Origin: Selaginella moellendorffii
Taxonomy: Eukaryota; Streptophyta; Lycopodiopsida; Selaginellales; Selaginellaceae
Direction of reading: 5' to 3'
DNA length: 64,000 nt
Assembly: GCF_000143415.4 (NCBI RefSeq)
Contig: NW_003314283.1
Coordinates: 1,292,330 to 1,356,329 of the forward strand
Below, piece after piece: positions 20,641 through 32,204 of this stretch (position 1 is the stretch's first letter; every line of letters begins with the position of its first letter). The position numbers and the translations under genes are program-made. The notes beneath the pieces are model-generated. The model had not been told where the DNA came from. It was given only the letters and a program-made list of their open reading frames with translations, and did no database searches.

Positions 20641-21789
20641 TTGCGATATTTTTTTCGTTTTTTTTTCTTTTCTTTCTTATGTGTGTTGCTTTGTAGGGTC
20701 AAGGAGTGGGGGCCCTCATGCAAATGCATAACGTGCCATAAGGCTCACGCCAGCCAAGGAAGAAAAAGAATTTCTATATGCTCCGGCTTGGCACGGGGAT
20801 CGAACCCGGGAGCTACTGGAGCTTGATTAGTGGGAGATTAATTGCTAGGTGGACGTCGTTATCGTGGGACAAAGCACGATTATTTGATTTTTGTTGGCAC
20901 TATAGATGTAGGGTGGGGCGGATTCTTTTAAGATTAAGTTGGGCCCCTTGGAGCATACCACTATGCAGCTTCCCTTTGGGAAATAAGAGATTCTTTTAAG
21001 CATTGGTACTATCTATGCGGAAATAATTGTTTATAATGGCCTTATATACAAAATTCAAAGGGCATCAATGCGGCAAGTTGCAGTACAATGCCCCACCATA
21101 TGGAACACATCAATCAATCAATCACAACACACCAAGGTACTAGTAGCAAGCTTCAATTTAGTGCCATCATCCATTCCATTGGGTTCCATTCCATGTCAAA
21201 ATTCTCCAGCACATACAAAAGACACATATACATATTTCTTGTAAAGATTTTGTGGATCTTTTCAAGAAGTCATTTTTATTTTCCTTTTTCACCTATGTAG
21301 GTTGTGACTTTTCAGAAGAGATCAAGTTCTCAACTCCAATGGGTCCCTGTTTGGATTTTGTAGGGTGCAATACGCATCCTCTAAAATGAGGGAGGGTATC
21401 TTACATGCATAAGTGGTTGTGGTGAGTGCTGCTTCAAAGAGAAAAAAAATGAAAAAGAAAACATGATTAAATCTAATATATTCTTGTTTAGTTTGCATGT
21501 CAACATTCCCTTGCTTGTCCACATGGGTAAACTATTGATCTGGACAAAAAAATCACGTGTCAAAACTTTAAAAAACTAGAAATAAAATACAAAATAGAAA
21601 GTTCTTTAAAAACCTTTTTAAACAGTGTGTAATTGTGTAACTAACAAAAATATAAATATTTTATAAGTAACTACTTATGTTTAGTTTTTGTAATAAAAAT
21701 GTAATATTCTAATTTTAAACTGAAATTTACTAAATATATTAAAATTAAAAATGATTAAATATTAAATAAAATAAAGTATTGTGAGGTGC

Positions 21790-21956
21790 AAGTGTATGGC
21801 TATGATGCCATATACTAATATTAGCATATATTGGGTTTTTGATAGTCATTAAATTGGTTTCAATTTGGATTACTCACCTTATATATAATCTAAGCTTTTT
21901 AGGTTATTTAATATGCACATTTCTAAAAAAAAAATTCTATATTCCATACACTCAGG
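21790..21956 (-). mobile_element. LTR remnant, family C, copy 1
   Basis: Shares TGTATGGCTATGAT-CCATATACTAATATTAG with copy 2, and further matches up to TCTATATTC-ATACACTCA. On the minus strand the first part reads TGGNATCATAGCC, a primer site like the 3' end of initiator tRNA-Met, two bases beyond an apparent LTR end. The element is only about 150 bases, so it is a solo LTR with its PBS flank. Confidence 0.5.
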
Positions 21957-22513
21957 TAAGGAGCAACTTTGATTCTCTTTAAAGAGTGCTTGGATTTGAA
22001 ATTTTAGTTTAAATTTAATTTTTGCATTGTTTAGATTTCACTTTCATTATAGCTTTTTAAATTTTCTCTCTTTTGTTTTTTCTCATTTTCATAGGAGAGT
22101 AACATCTTCCACCTCCTTTAACTTTGGAGTAGTAATTGGTGTAATTGTTCAATGCTATATAGTTGTAGTTGAACAATCAAACTCTATGGCATTCACGGCA
22201 TATGTATAACTCCTTTTACTTTTATTGCCAATTCTCACATTCGATCAAAGTTCTTCCATGAGAATCCTAGGGATGATATTTTATTATTGGTTTGATCACT
22301 TTATAGTGATTACTACTTATCATTTTTGGGATGATGCTTGGCACTTGCATGAATTTCCCACGTATTTCTAAGGAGCAGTGTTGTAATGGTACAATGGTTT
22401 GAACATAACTACTCATGTGGATTGAAGCATTCTCCTATATGTCTTTAAGCATACATTTGGATGGTGATAATACCTTTTAACAATTGCATTGTCTTCATCA
22501 AGGGTCATTTAAT

Positions 22514-23010
22514 TGTAAACAACCAAAGAGAACGACTTGAAAAACAATCTATAAGGGTTCAAATATAAACGGAAATGGCCCATAAATAAAAGTGCACCCC
22601 TTTTTCTAATCGGTTAAAAGTCTTGGGATATTTGGGGTTAAGTGTCTTTGGAAATCACACTATATGTTGAAATTGACATCTGGCAGGTTTAGTTTGCCTT
22701 CGGTTGGGCTTGACCCAAGGAAGGGTAGGGTGTTAAGAGAGCGAGGCTCTTGGGAGAGCTGCGGCTCTCAACTTTTATTCATGAGGGTGTGAACTTGTAA
22801 AGAAGTATAGTGGATTGTACGTAACCAAAGGAAACAATTTGAGAAACGATCCATAGAAATTTAAATATAAAGGGAAAGGATCCATAAATAAGAGTGCATC
22901 CCCTTTTCCAATCAATTAAGGGTTTTGGGATATTTGGGGTTAAATGTTTTTGAGTTTGAATAGTACTAGGATGGTTGACCTCCCGAAAAGTCCAAATTCT
23001 AGAGCTTACA
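22514..23010 (+). mobile_element. Cassandra-like TRIM, copy 1 (internally deleted)
   Basis: Starts TGTAAACAACCAAAGAGAAC and ends GAGCTTACA. The right LTR (about 22818-23010) is full length, about 193 bases. The left LTR stops at about 22652, and the deletion has removed its end and the primer site. A 5S rRNA-like segment lies at 22938-22993: GTTAAATG...GAATAGTACTAGGATGG, then GACCTCCCGAAAAGTCC. Flanking bases TTAAT and GTAAT match at four of five, consistent with an aged target duplication. Confidence 0.75.
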
Positions 23011-23079
23011 GTAATTTGGTGTTTGCTTCCAAAGTCTTTTGCTTCGTGTAGAGCTAAATATGTCAAAGTGAATCAAGTT

Positions 23080-23350
23080 GGGAATGTTATGGTTAGCACT
23101 TCATCAAGATTTTATGGGATTTATGCATACATTTGCTTTAACCACTTTTGACAATACTCTTCAACTAGCAAAACATTATGATACATTGGCTCTTTCACTT
23201 CTCACAGTATGTCCTTCAACTCTACTTCTTATGGGAGATGGTCCTGTTTCAATGGAGGTTGATCTTGCTACTCATATTCAAGGACAAGGGTGAGGATATG
23301 GTCATGGTAATGATGGTTGCTACTAAGTGTGTGATGAGGTTGGTCACACA
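23080..23350 (+). mobile_element. Degraded Ty3/gypsy-type gag fragment
   Basis: A 71-codon open frame at about 23078-23293 (including TFDNTLQLAKHYD) has the look of the gag segment before the nucleocapsid. In the same frame, through two stop codons, follows a zinc-knuckle-like motif, C-x3-C-D-E-V-G-H, in which the last Cys has become His. It is non-functional. It may belong to the same element as the reverse-transcriptase fragment 1.5 kb downstream. Confidence 0.45.
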
Positions 23351-23711
23351 TATTAGCATTATCGACATTTTCTGGATTGGTATCGTTTATTTCTTGGGTG
23401 GAGGCCTTGGCATCAACAATGTCCTATTGGTATTGCTGTGGTGAAAAGTTGGATACCAAAATTCTTCTGGGAAATAAGAAACCTTACGAGTAGTGGAGAG
23501 TCCTTGCGCAAATAAAGATATTGGTATTGTTGTGGTGGAAGGTTTAGATACCGAGATTCTTCCTAGAAATGAGGAGTCCTACAAATAGTGGAGAGTTCTT
23601 GCGCAAATAAGATTATTTCTTTCAAGAGTATCATCAAGGTGTTCACTCGGCATCAGTTCACTCGGCACCAATTCATCCAATACTTACTTTCCAAGCTTAT
23701 TTTTATAACAA

Positions 23712-24306
23712 TGTAAGCTTCTAAATTTAAATTTCTCGGGAGGTCACCTAACCTAGTACTATTCAAACCCAAAGATAGTTAACCCCAAATATCTTAAGAC
23801 CTTTAACTGATTGAAAAAGAAAATGCACTTTTGTTCATGGACCCTTTCCCTTTATATTTAAACATTAATGAATTATCTCTCAAGTTGTTCTCTTTGGTTG
23901 TTTACAATCCATTACGCTTCTTTACAAGTTCACACCCTTGTGAATAGAAGATAAAAGCCACAACTCTCCCAAAAGCCCCGCTCTCTTGATACTCTACCCC
24001 TGTAGTCAAGCCCAACCAGAGCACACTAGACCTGCCAAATATCAATTAACATGTGATGTGATTTTGTTAGTCAATCAATAGAGTCAGACCCAAGACCGTT
24101 TCGATACCAAATGTAAACTCTTAAATTTGGATTTCCCAGGATGTCACCTAGCTCAATATTATTTAAATTCAATGACACTTAACCCTAAATATCCCAAGAT
24201 CCTTAACCAATTGAAAAAAGGGATGTATTTTTGTTCATGGGCCCTTTTCTTTTATATTTGAACCCCAATGGATCATCTTTCAAGTCATTCTCTTTAGTTG
24301 CTTACA
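23712..24306 (-). mobile_element. Cassandra-like TRIM, copy 2 (complete, two 195-bp LTRs)
   Basis: 595 bases with LTRs at 23712-23906 and 24112-24306, both starting TGTAA and ending TTACA. In minus orientation the 5' LTR (24112-24306) is followed by TT and then TGGTATC, the first seven bases of an initiator tRNA-Met primer site. The internal part is 205 bases with no coding frame. Target duplication AACAA and AATAA, four of five bases. Each LTR carries the 5S-like segment (about 23735-23785 and 24138-24188, reversed). Only a weak polypurine tract, AAAGAAGCG, is seen before the 3' LTR. Confidence 0.85.
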
Positions 24307-24829
24307 AATAAAAGGTCTTCTATTATTCTCTCCATGTTCGTTTATATAAGCTCAAGTTAATTTTTTATTGCTCGGCCTATTACCACATATTGCTATCTAT
24401 ATTTGTCTCGTGCAGTAAAGCCAATTTTCATTCTTTATGGCAATAGCCATATATATGCATATGCATGGGATGAGGTAGACCTATTTGTGTGTGTAAGCAA
24501 TCTTGAGCTTGAGCTTGAGTCATTACAGGTGGTGCTGAATTAAGCTTTTGACCTTATTTTTTGTATGATTAGTTACTATACAATTATGTCAAGTGTGACT
24601 TTGAAGTTTTCCCCCTTGTTTCATACATTTTTATATTTCTTTTATTCCTTTCATTTTTGTTACTTTTTGTTTTTATTCTTTTACCTTTGCTTCCATCACT
24701 TTTGTTTCTCAATTACTTCTTCTTATGCTTCCATTTTGCTCTTTTATTCCCTCTTTAGATCCATCCAACGGTCTTTATGTTGTAGTAGTTGACTGGCTTA
24801 TGAAAAAGTATGTTAATCTCTTTGAATTT

Positions 24830-25300
24830 GACTTGTTGTCTATAGCCAAGATTGCAATAAATCATCCTATTCCAATTGGAGATGTTCGTCCAATCAAGAT
24901 TTCTGTTCATCATCGGTTACCAAAGTAGATCAAAATTTTATTCATAAATGTCAAGTAGATGTTGGAGAAGGATGTTATCTGATAGTCATAGAGTCCTTGG
25001 GTGTGTAAACCTTATCTTGTTATGAAGTCTGATGGGAGTATTCAATTTTACATTGACTATTGATTGTTAAACGAAGTGATGATTTTGGATATACCCTTTT
25101 CCTCACATTGTTAATCTCCTAGATCATCTAAGGAGAAGTTATTGGTTCACCAAGTTAAATTTTACTTGTAAATACTAGCAAATGCTGATAGTTGATGGTT
25201 ATTTGCCATCTCTTCGGTATGCACATGTCACAGAGGTACATAATTCTATTACTACTTCACCATATAAACTCTTATATGGTCATGATTCAATACTGCTAAC
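24830..25300 (+). mobile_element. Degraded Ty3/gypsy reverse transcriptase and integrase fragment
   Basis: Reading through several stop codons gives the conserved order of a Ty3/gypsy pol gene: HPIPIGDVRPIK, MLEKDVI, SPWV, KSDGSIQFYIDY, LLNEVMILDIPFPHI and LLDHL, then WFTKL. It jumps to an integrase-like piece (NSITTSPYKLLYGHD) near 25230, so the stretch between has been deleted. It is not functional. The strand matches the gag fragment upstream. Confidence 0.7.
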
Positions 25301-25390
25301 AAAGTTGAGGTTACTTTCATAATTATTATGAGTTTTACTAAGTCTTGGGATTAGTATTTAATGAGCATTTTTCCATTTGTTTGAATAGAG

Positions 25391-25982
25391 TCTACACCAA
25401 AGAGAACAACTTGGAGAAATAATCCATGGGGTTCAAATATAGAGGGAAAAGGCCCATGAATAAGAGTGCACCCCCTTTTTCAATTGGTTAAAGGTTTTGG
25501 GATACTTGGGGTTAAATGTTATTCGGTTTGAATAGTACTAGGCTGGGTAATTTCCTAAGAAGTCCAAATTTAGGAGCTTATATTTAATATCAGAGCAGTC
25601 TCGGGTCCAACTCTGTTGGTTGGCTAAGGGAATGACACCACATGTTGAGATTGACATTTGGCAAGTTCAATTTGCTCCGGTTGAGCTTGACCTAAGGGTA
25701 GGGTGTCCCAAGAGCCCCGCTCTCGGAAGATCTATACCTCTTAGCTTCCATTCATAAGGGTGTGAATTTGTAGGGAAGCGTAATGGATTATAAGCAACCA
25801 AAGAAAATGATTTAAAAAACAATATATAGGGTTCAAATACAGGGGGAAAAGGCCCATGAATAAAAGTGCACCTCCTTTTTCAAATGGTTAAGAGTCTTAG
25901 AATATTTGGGGTTAAACATTATTGGGTTTGAATAATACTGGGTTAGGTGACCTCCCAAGAAGTTTAAACTCAAGAGCTTATA
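25391..25982 (+). mobile_element. Cassandra-like TRIM, copy 3
   Basis: LTRs at about 25391-25582 and 25789-25982 (192 and 194 bases), ending GAGCTTATA. After the first LTR comes TTTAATATCAGAGC, matching the initiator-Met primer site TGGTATCAGAGC at ten of twelve bases. The internal part is about 205 bases and homologous to that of copy 2. 5S-like segments lie at 25511-25566 and 25910-25967. No target duplication is recognisable. Confidence 0.8.
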
Positions 25983-26235
25983 TCTATTGAACATTTGGGT
26001 CGTATATGAGTGGGGGCTACAACTCCCATCATCATCCATTTGCAGAGTACAAAATAGCAACTTAGTGTTAGTTTAATCTTATGGTATATATTTGTTTAAG
26101 GGGCTCTTTCCTCAATAGAAAAGACAATATCAAGTATTGTGGCAAGTTGTATCGCAAGTTTATAAGATTTGGCATGATGTTCATGATCCTGGCTTGTTCA
26201 CCTGAGAACCCTAATTGCCTTCCAAGTGAGGTCCA

Positions 26236-26375
26236 AGTGTATGGCTATGATACCATATACTAATATTAGTGTAGCAGTTATTGAATTAGTTTCAGTCCGG
26301 ACCACTATATAATTTAGGGATTTTGGGCTGATTAATATGCATATTCCTTTTCTATATTCTATACACTCACAGTAT
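26236..26375 (-). mobile_element. LTR remnant, family C, copy 2
   Basis: Homologous to the copy at 21790. On the minus strand it gives TGGTATCATAGCC after an LTR end, again an initiator-Met-type primer site. The other end is CTATACACTCA. About 140 bases, no coding part. Confidence 0.5.
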
Positions 26376-27689
26376 AAAATAAAATAAATTATAAGAATTT
26401 TATTCATAGATATCATAAGATGAATATACTAAATTAGAATATATCTATATGCATAAGATAAATAGCAACTAAATAAGGGATTAAAATATACTTCTTTTTA
26501 AATATAACTAGTTCATATATCTGTATTTTTTCTTTTCATATGTAGTTTTCTATAATAATAAAATTTTAGAACTGTGATTACAATAATAAATTTTTCCAAA
26601 CCCAAACTTGATAACCAAGGTATGAATATGGTTGGTGTAAAGCATATATCTAAGGATATTCTAGGATATTCTTCAATGTGATATATAATCTATGTGTAAA
26701 AAGTTTCAATAAAAACTAAACAAATCTCAATCAAATGCATGGTTTTTGCCAATCCCTCTAAAGCATAAGTTCTACACTCTCTAGATTTGTTGCACATATA
26801 ATGGATTTATCTAGAAGCTTGTCTATGAAAGACCTTGGACCTAATGAGCTCCATTAGCATCTCCCCATGGAAATCTCCTCAATGCTTTAGTGTCTCCTCA
26901 AGAACAAGTATTTAGGCCAATCCATCTTTGATGAGCTATAGAACATTCTGTAGTAAGAGGACCTTGAGGAGATCCTTAGGGTTCTTTGCATGAGTTTCAG
27001 TGCAACAAAGATAAAAAGAAGATTCCCAGAAATGGTCGATTTTGATAGTAAAGCTTAGCATTACTTTGTTTAATTAACCTAAGATTCACATCCTTTTAAC
27101 TAAACATCCAAACAGGACATCAGAAGTGTCCTCTCAAGTCTCTTGTTCCTTGGGGAATCCAAGTTCGAATACCCAACTTTAAAAATTAGATCAATTATCG
27201 AGAGTGCCCACCAAGCCAATTATGCCTGGAGCTTAGTGGCAAGCCTTGTACATCTACATTGATTTTCTTTTGCAATACTGGAACCATGTTCTATAAGGAG
27301 GTGAGGAAATTACTACTGAATCTGTTTAGTTTCAGGAAAATCATATAATAATTGTGATGCAGTAATTAAGATGAATACATATGCAATATTTGTTTATAAA
27401 TGTTTTTATTGATATTTTATATAGACATCTTAAAATTTTTGGTTAATAATTCTTTCTTGCCGGTACTGAATTGATTCAATAGCTGCTTGTTCGCTTTCAG
27501 GAGTTGATGATAAGGGCTTCCACGCCTCTCAATTGAGGTTGTAAGACCGACAATACTGTAGCATTGTAGCCTTCATAGCCTCGTCCGCAACAGTCCAATC
27601 ACTTCATCGAAGCAGACTGTATCTAGGTAATGCGACATCAATTAGCTTGTGATAGATAGGAAGAAGATTGATGTAGGTTTCGTTGGATG

Positions 27690-28240
27690 CTTCCACGAAA
27701 AACTCGGCCGGATGTCATAACCTTGCGCGGGAGAGGGAGCTCAGGATCGGCCGCCATGGAGCCACTGCCCGTTGAGAACTCTGGGGCTCAGGTCGTTGAC
27801 GTGAGTGGTGCCTTGGACTGGCTCTATCTCTGCGAAGAAGACATCGAGGATTCCAGTAAGGACTACGAAAACGGCTCGCCTGGCATGGAGGAGGCCCTGG
27901 CAGTGGAATGGATTTTCGCTGCCAACTTGAACATAGAATCGTGACATGACGTGGCAGCACTGTCGTTACCGAAGGCCTCTGGATCATCCGAGAATGGAGT
28001 TGGCACCACCGTTCTCGTGTTTCCATGCCTTCCCCCGTCCTTGCTCATCCTTCACGGTCTCGGGGACAGCCTTGAAAGTCTTCTCGGGACCTGCGGCTTT
28101 ACCTTGGTCTTCCTCCAAATCTCGCCTGGAACCTCGATTCTCTGGTTTTTTCTTTCTTCTTTGTTCTTGAACTTGCAGCTACAAGATACAGACTCTTGCT
28201 GGAACAAAATTTATTCCCGAGCTTCGGATGGACAGGTAGT
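27690..28240. other. GC-rich gene-like fragment inside the AT-rich island
   Basis: GC content jumps for about 500 bases and open frames appear on both strands (for example plus 27756-27944 and 27951-28244; minus 27715-28026). None has a motif I recognise. It is probably a fragment of a host gene captured or stranded in the island, or a small unknown gene. Orientation is not decidable. Confidence 0.3.
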
Positions 28241-31200
28241 CTAGTATCCATAATTCAATGCCCAGGTTGCAGTGGATATGGGACCTCCCACGCTGCAAAG
28301 GTCCAATTGTGGTCAATTCCCCACAATTACTGACCTGATTTACAAGGACGCTCTTATATTGAAGGTTTGTAACTTAACCATGATAGAGGCAATTGTGGAA
28401 GCGAAACAAATTCTTGCTTTGGAACAATATTGAGTGTTGTGAGTGGCTTTGGAGCAATATTGAGTGTTGTGAGTGGTGGTACAACTGTGTTTTCAAGAGG
28501 CTTTTTATTGCTAATAAGATTTGCTCTTTTAAAATTTGACTCTGAAACACGACTCTAAACACAAGTTTGTCTTTTCAGTATTTTAAGGCTTTCTGTATTA
28601 CAGGACAAGCCAAAGATGGCCATTTAATCTAGCCGAGGTAATTAAATTATTCTAGATATTTACAATAATTTTTTTTTGTGTGAGCAGAGTAATATTATCT
28701 GATTGGCCATGGATACAAAAATACTAGCTAGAGTTTTGATGATTTTGGTTTTTACTTTGTTAGGTATGTATGATATTTATGGATCACTATGCTTTTTCTT
28801 TTTTGGTTTTCTTAGGCTTGCAGTGGATACTCTAAATCTTGTAATGATTCTAGAGTCAATTTTGTTGGCATTCTATGGTCATTTTGCATCAAAGTTATTC
28901 TACACTAATTTACCTTCGATGGCAAGCTTGTTCTTGGCAGAGATTTCTGGAAATCATGCGGGGAGTACTCAGTGGATTCCAATGGGAAACTCTCCGGATT
29001 TTGTAAAAATAAAAAAGGTGAGTCTATTTCTACATTCTTCCCTCTTGATGATTTTGTTTCAAATGAGAATGGTTACTTAAGATTTTGCTAATGTCAAAAC
29101 AAGTAAAAAACACATAAGTATTTATTCAGATAAATACAATGTTAAGCACATTCTACTACAGTTCAGTTTGTATATATCATAAACGAAATATAAGCCTATA
29201 ATAAAAACAATAATAATAATTTTGCATCAGCGGCCATAGCACTGGCTGTTAGGTTTGGTAGGCGAAGAACATCAACATTGCCATTTCGCCACCTAAATTG
29301 TTGTTCTAGAGGTTTAGGATCCTTAGCACCAAGAGGTTGGAGATGAAGTTCTCATCAACTAAGCTGTTGTAGGAAGAGCTCTTGGGCTGTTACAACCCAT
29401 GGTGCTAGCCACTATGGCCTTTGCTATGTTTTCCAAGCATTTTACAAGCAGAATGAACATCTTCACTGAGTAAATTAATTGGAAAATTTGGGGTTTGATA
29501 TTGTTGAGGCCACCTCCAAGGTTTTGAGCAATTACAACTATGCTCCAAAAAGGACATTGGCAGAACTTGTGATATCTTACATTGTTTTCTTTGAAAGTAT
29601 ACATTTTCCACAAGAAAAACATATAGTTCAATAGTATTTATTCTATAAAAGAATATTATACTATAAATAAATAATTATAGAAGCTATTACATAAATATTA
29701 TGAATCATATAGTAACACATGTTTTTTAATATTGGAAGTGATATTTCTCCTACCATGCTTAAAATCTAAAAAACCACATAAGCTTATTGAACTATGATCA
29801 TTATTTTGTCCCTTCTCGGGCCGTCCTCATACCGACCGGGAAGTCAGGAGCGACATGACCACCCTCCCGACCCGCCATTTAGTTTCCTCTTGACAAGTAT
29901 CAAATTTATACTCTCCTCCTTGACTACTCAATCTAGAGAAGACACATTTTCAAAGCCAAATGGTGGATGAATGATCAACTCTGCTAAAGTCTAGATTAGC
30001 AAGAGCATCATCCATAGGCACAATAGCTCCAACTTTGCTAATTTACATGACATTAAAAAGGTGAGAAAAGAGTCCTTTTTAGCTTAGCACTACAAAATCC
30101 ACCCTATATCAGCAGATTTTGCTCTTCCTTCTGGTGATGCAGGTTCAAAAACTTCTGAAGACCTCACCCAGTAAACCTCCTCAACAAATGATTGATAAGG
30201 ATAAACTTTGGATAGCTAAACGATGAAGAAATTATAATGTTAGACCCAATTGATTTCAACCTTCTTCTAGAGGTTTTTGATGCTTAAGATCTATGAAACA
30301 ACCAGAATTTTTACTTCTAAGGCTTGATTCATTACTTAATGGAAGTTATCTGACTTTTTTCTTGATCTCATGCTTGGCTTGTACTATGTCTTATAAACAG
30401 CTTTTTTTTCCATCTTTTCCAACTTTTTTCCATGCTTAGTCTATTGGTTCAAGTAATCATTGCCACGCTTTTTCATAAATTTTTCTTGGATTGGACTGAA
30501 TGCAATGCAAAAACAAACTTGAGGTTTGGTAAAAAATGAGACCGAAAAGAAAGTTTTCATGGACAAAGGATCAAACATGTAAATTAATTTTTTTTTTTGG
30601 AGAAATGATTTGCAATGAGGTGTGATTTCATTACTTGTGTTCACATTATGCAATCAAAAGTCTTTATTTTAATGCATGTTGGTTATGGTGGTCTTATAAG
30701 TGGTAAGTCGTGGATGGATAGCAATGAGGCTTTAAATCATTTTGTCTAGGCTTGCTATTAAAAATTTGGGTTACAATGCTCAATTCTTTTTTGAGGAATT
30801 TTGCTATTGTTTGGTGTTGGATTAGTGTTGAGTTAACATTGGAAAAGGAGTGGCATAAGCTTATCTGTGTTGTGAACAAAAGTTAGTGATGTTAAATGCT
30901 GTAAATCTTTATCAATTGAGTGTGGCATTTATGTTGCATTTTGTCAAATCAGGTTGGCACTTGATATTCACATAAATCTTTGAAGTAATAACATAGGTGT
31001 TACTTGTGGTGTTGCTCAATTGATGAACAAATCATTGTGATACTTATATCATATCCATATGATAATGAGCAATATGTTTACAAAGTTGCTTCGTTAAACA
31101 ATGATCAACCCCAAAGTGGTTGATGGTGAAGCTAATCTACTTGTACAAAGTAGTATTGTAGTAGATTTAACTAGATTCTTTATAGTGATATATTATGCTA

Positions 31201-31427
31201 AACTTAAATTGGTTCCTTAATTCCTTGAGTTTGCCCATTGAGGTATTGAAAAAGGTTATAACATTCACTTGCTATGACTTGTTGGTACATTTGTTAACAT
31301 TTGGAGTAGATTGTTAAATGGAGAAAGTGTGTAGTGGAGGTATTAACATTGCTAACACTTGTGTTAGTAGAAGTGGCATTATTATCTTGAGTGATGAAGA
31401 ATTCTCTTTAGACCTTAATTTTCTGTT

Positions 31428-32098
31428 TGTAGCACACTCTATCTCTCTCCCCTTAAGCCAACTGGAAAGTGGCAATTGCTTGATGAGAGAGCCGTTAGTG
31501 GCTATTTTATCCCCATTTATCTCCTAAGATTTCAAGGATCCACAGTGACAGTATATCTAAATCTTATCCCATGATCACATGCGCTACACTCACCCCCCCC
31601 TTTCAGAGATGTCAATATCTTCATTGATTATTGATTAACAACCTCTATTGAGTCAAGAAGAACCAACACCTCCATTTCCATACTGAATCTACCAATCTTT
31701 CCATTGTGTAGACTAGCTATTCCATGTGAGGCAATTAGTTATCCACCCGTACTGCAGTCCCACGGTGGATACTCCACACAAGAGGAAGGATATACGTATG
31801 AATATCCAATACGTACAATTTCAAATTTAGGGGTAAGAATATACCTTGCTTAAAGGTATATTATATTTTTAAGTAGCCACTAATTAATGGGAATCAAACC
31901 CATGCCATTTGCTCCGATACCATATGTAGCGCACCCTATTTCTCTCCCCTTAAGCCAACTAAAAAAGGGGCAATTGCTTGATAAAAGAGCCTTTAGTGGC
32001 TATTTTATCCTCATTTATCTCGTAAGGTTCCAAGGATCCACGGTGATAGTATATCTAAATCTCATCCCATGATCACACCCATAATTACATATGCTATA
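31428..32098 (-). mobile_element. TRIM-like LTR element, family B (complete)
   Basis: LTRs at 31428-31588 and 31925-32098, starting TGTAGC and ending GCTACA or GCTATA, share most of their bases, including CTCCCCTTAAGCCAACT and AAGGATCCAC. In minus orientation the 5' LTR is followed by TA and TGGTATCGGAGC, eleven of twelve bases of the initiator-Met primer site. Before the 3' LTR on the minus strand lies GAAAGGGGGGGGTGAG, an excellent polypurine tract. The internal part is 336 bases and non-coding. It is about 670 bases long overall and non-autonomous. Confidence 0.85.
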
Positions 32099-32204
32099 AT
32101 GTCATTTATCTTGTTAGTGTTTTAGCTTTACATTAAATCTTGAGGTGATTGAAGAAGAGTGTTAGTGCAATGTGGATATCCGAAAATATGGTCTTCGTGC
32201 TTTA

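Noticed and set aside
20780-20815. tRNA-like B box (GGTTCGATCCCCGTGCC on the minus strand) resembling a tRNA T arm
   Set aside because: No acceptor stem, D arm or anticodon arm could be placed around it, so it is at most a tRNA-derived fragment or SINE remnant.
22938-22993. A genuine 5S rRNA gene
   Set aside because: Only the 3' half resembles 5S, it is diverged, and it lies inside LTRs with primer sites, so it is a retrotransposon part.
28709-29080. 124-codon hydrophobic frame in the AT-rich island
   Set aside because: AT-rich DNA gives Phe/Leu/Ile-rich chance frames. No motif, splice context or neighbour supports it.
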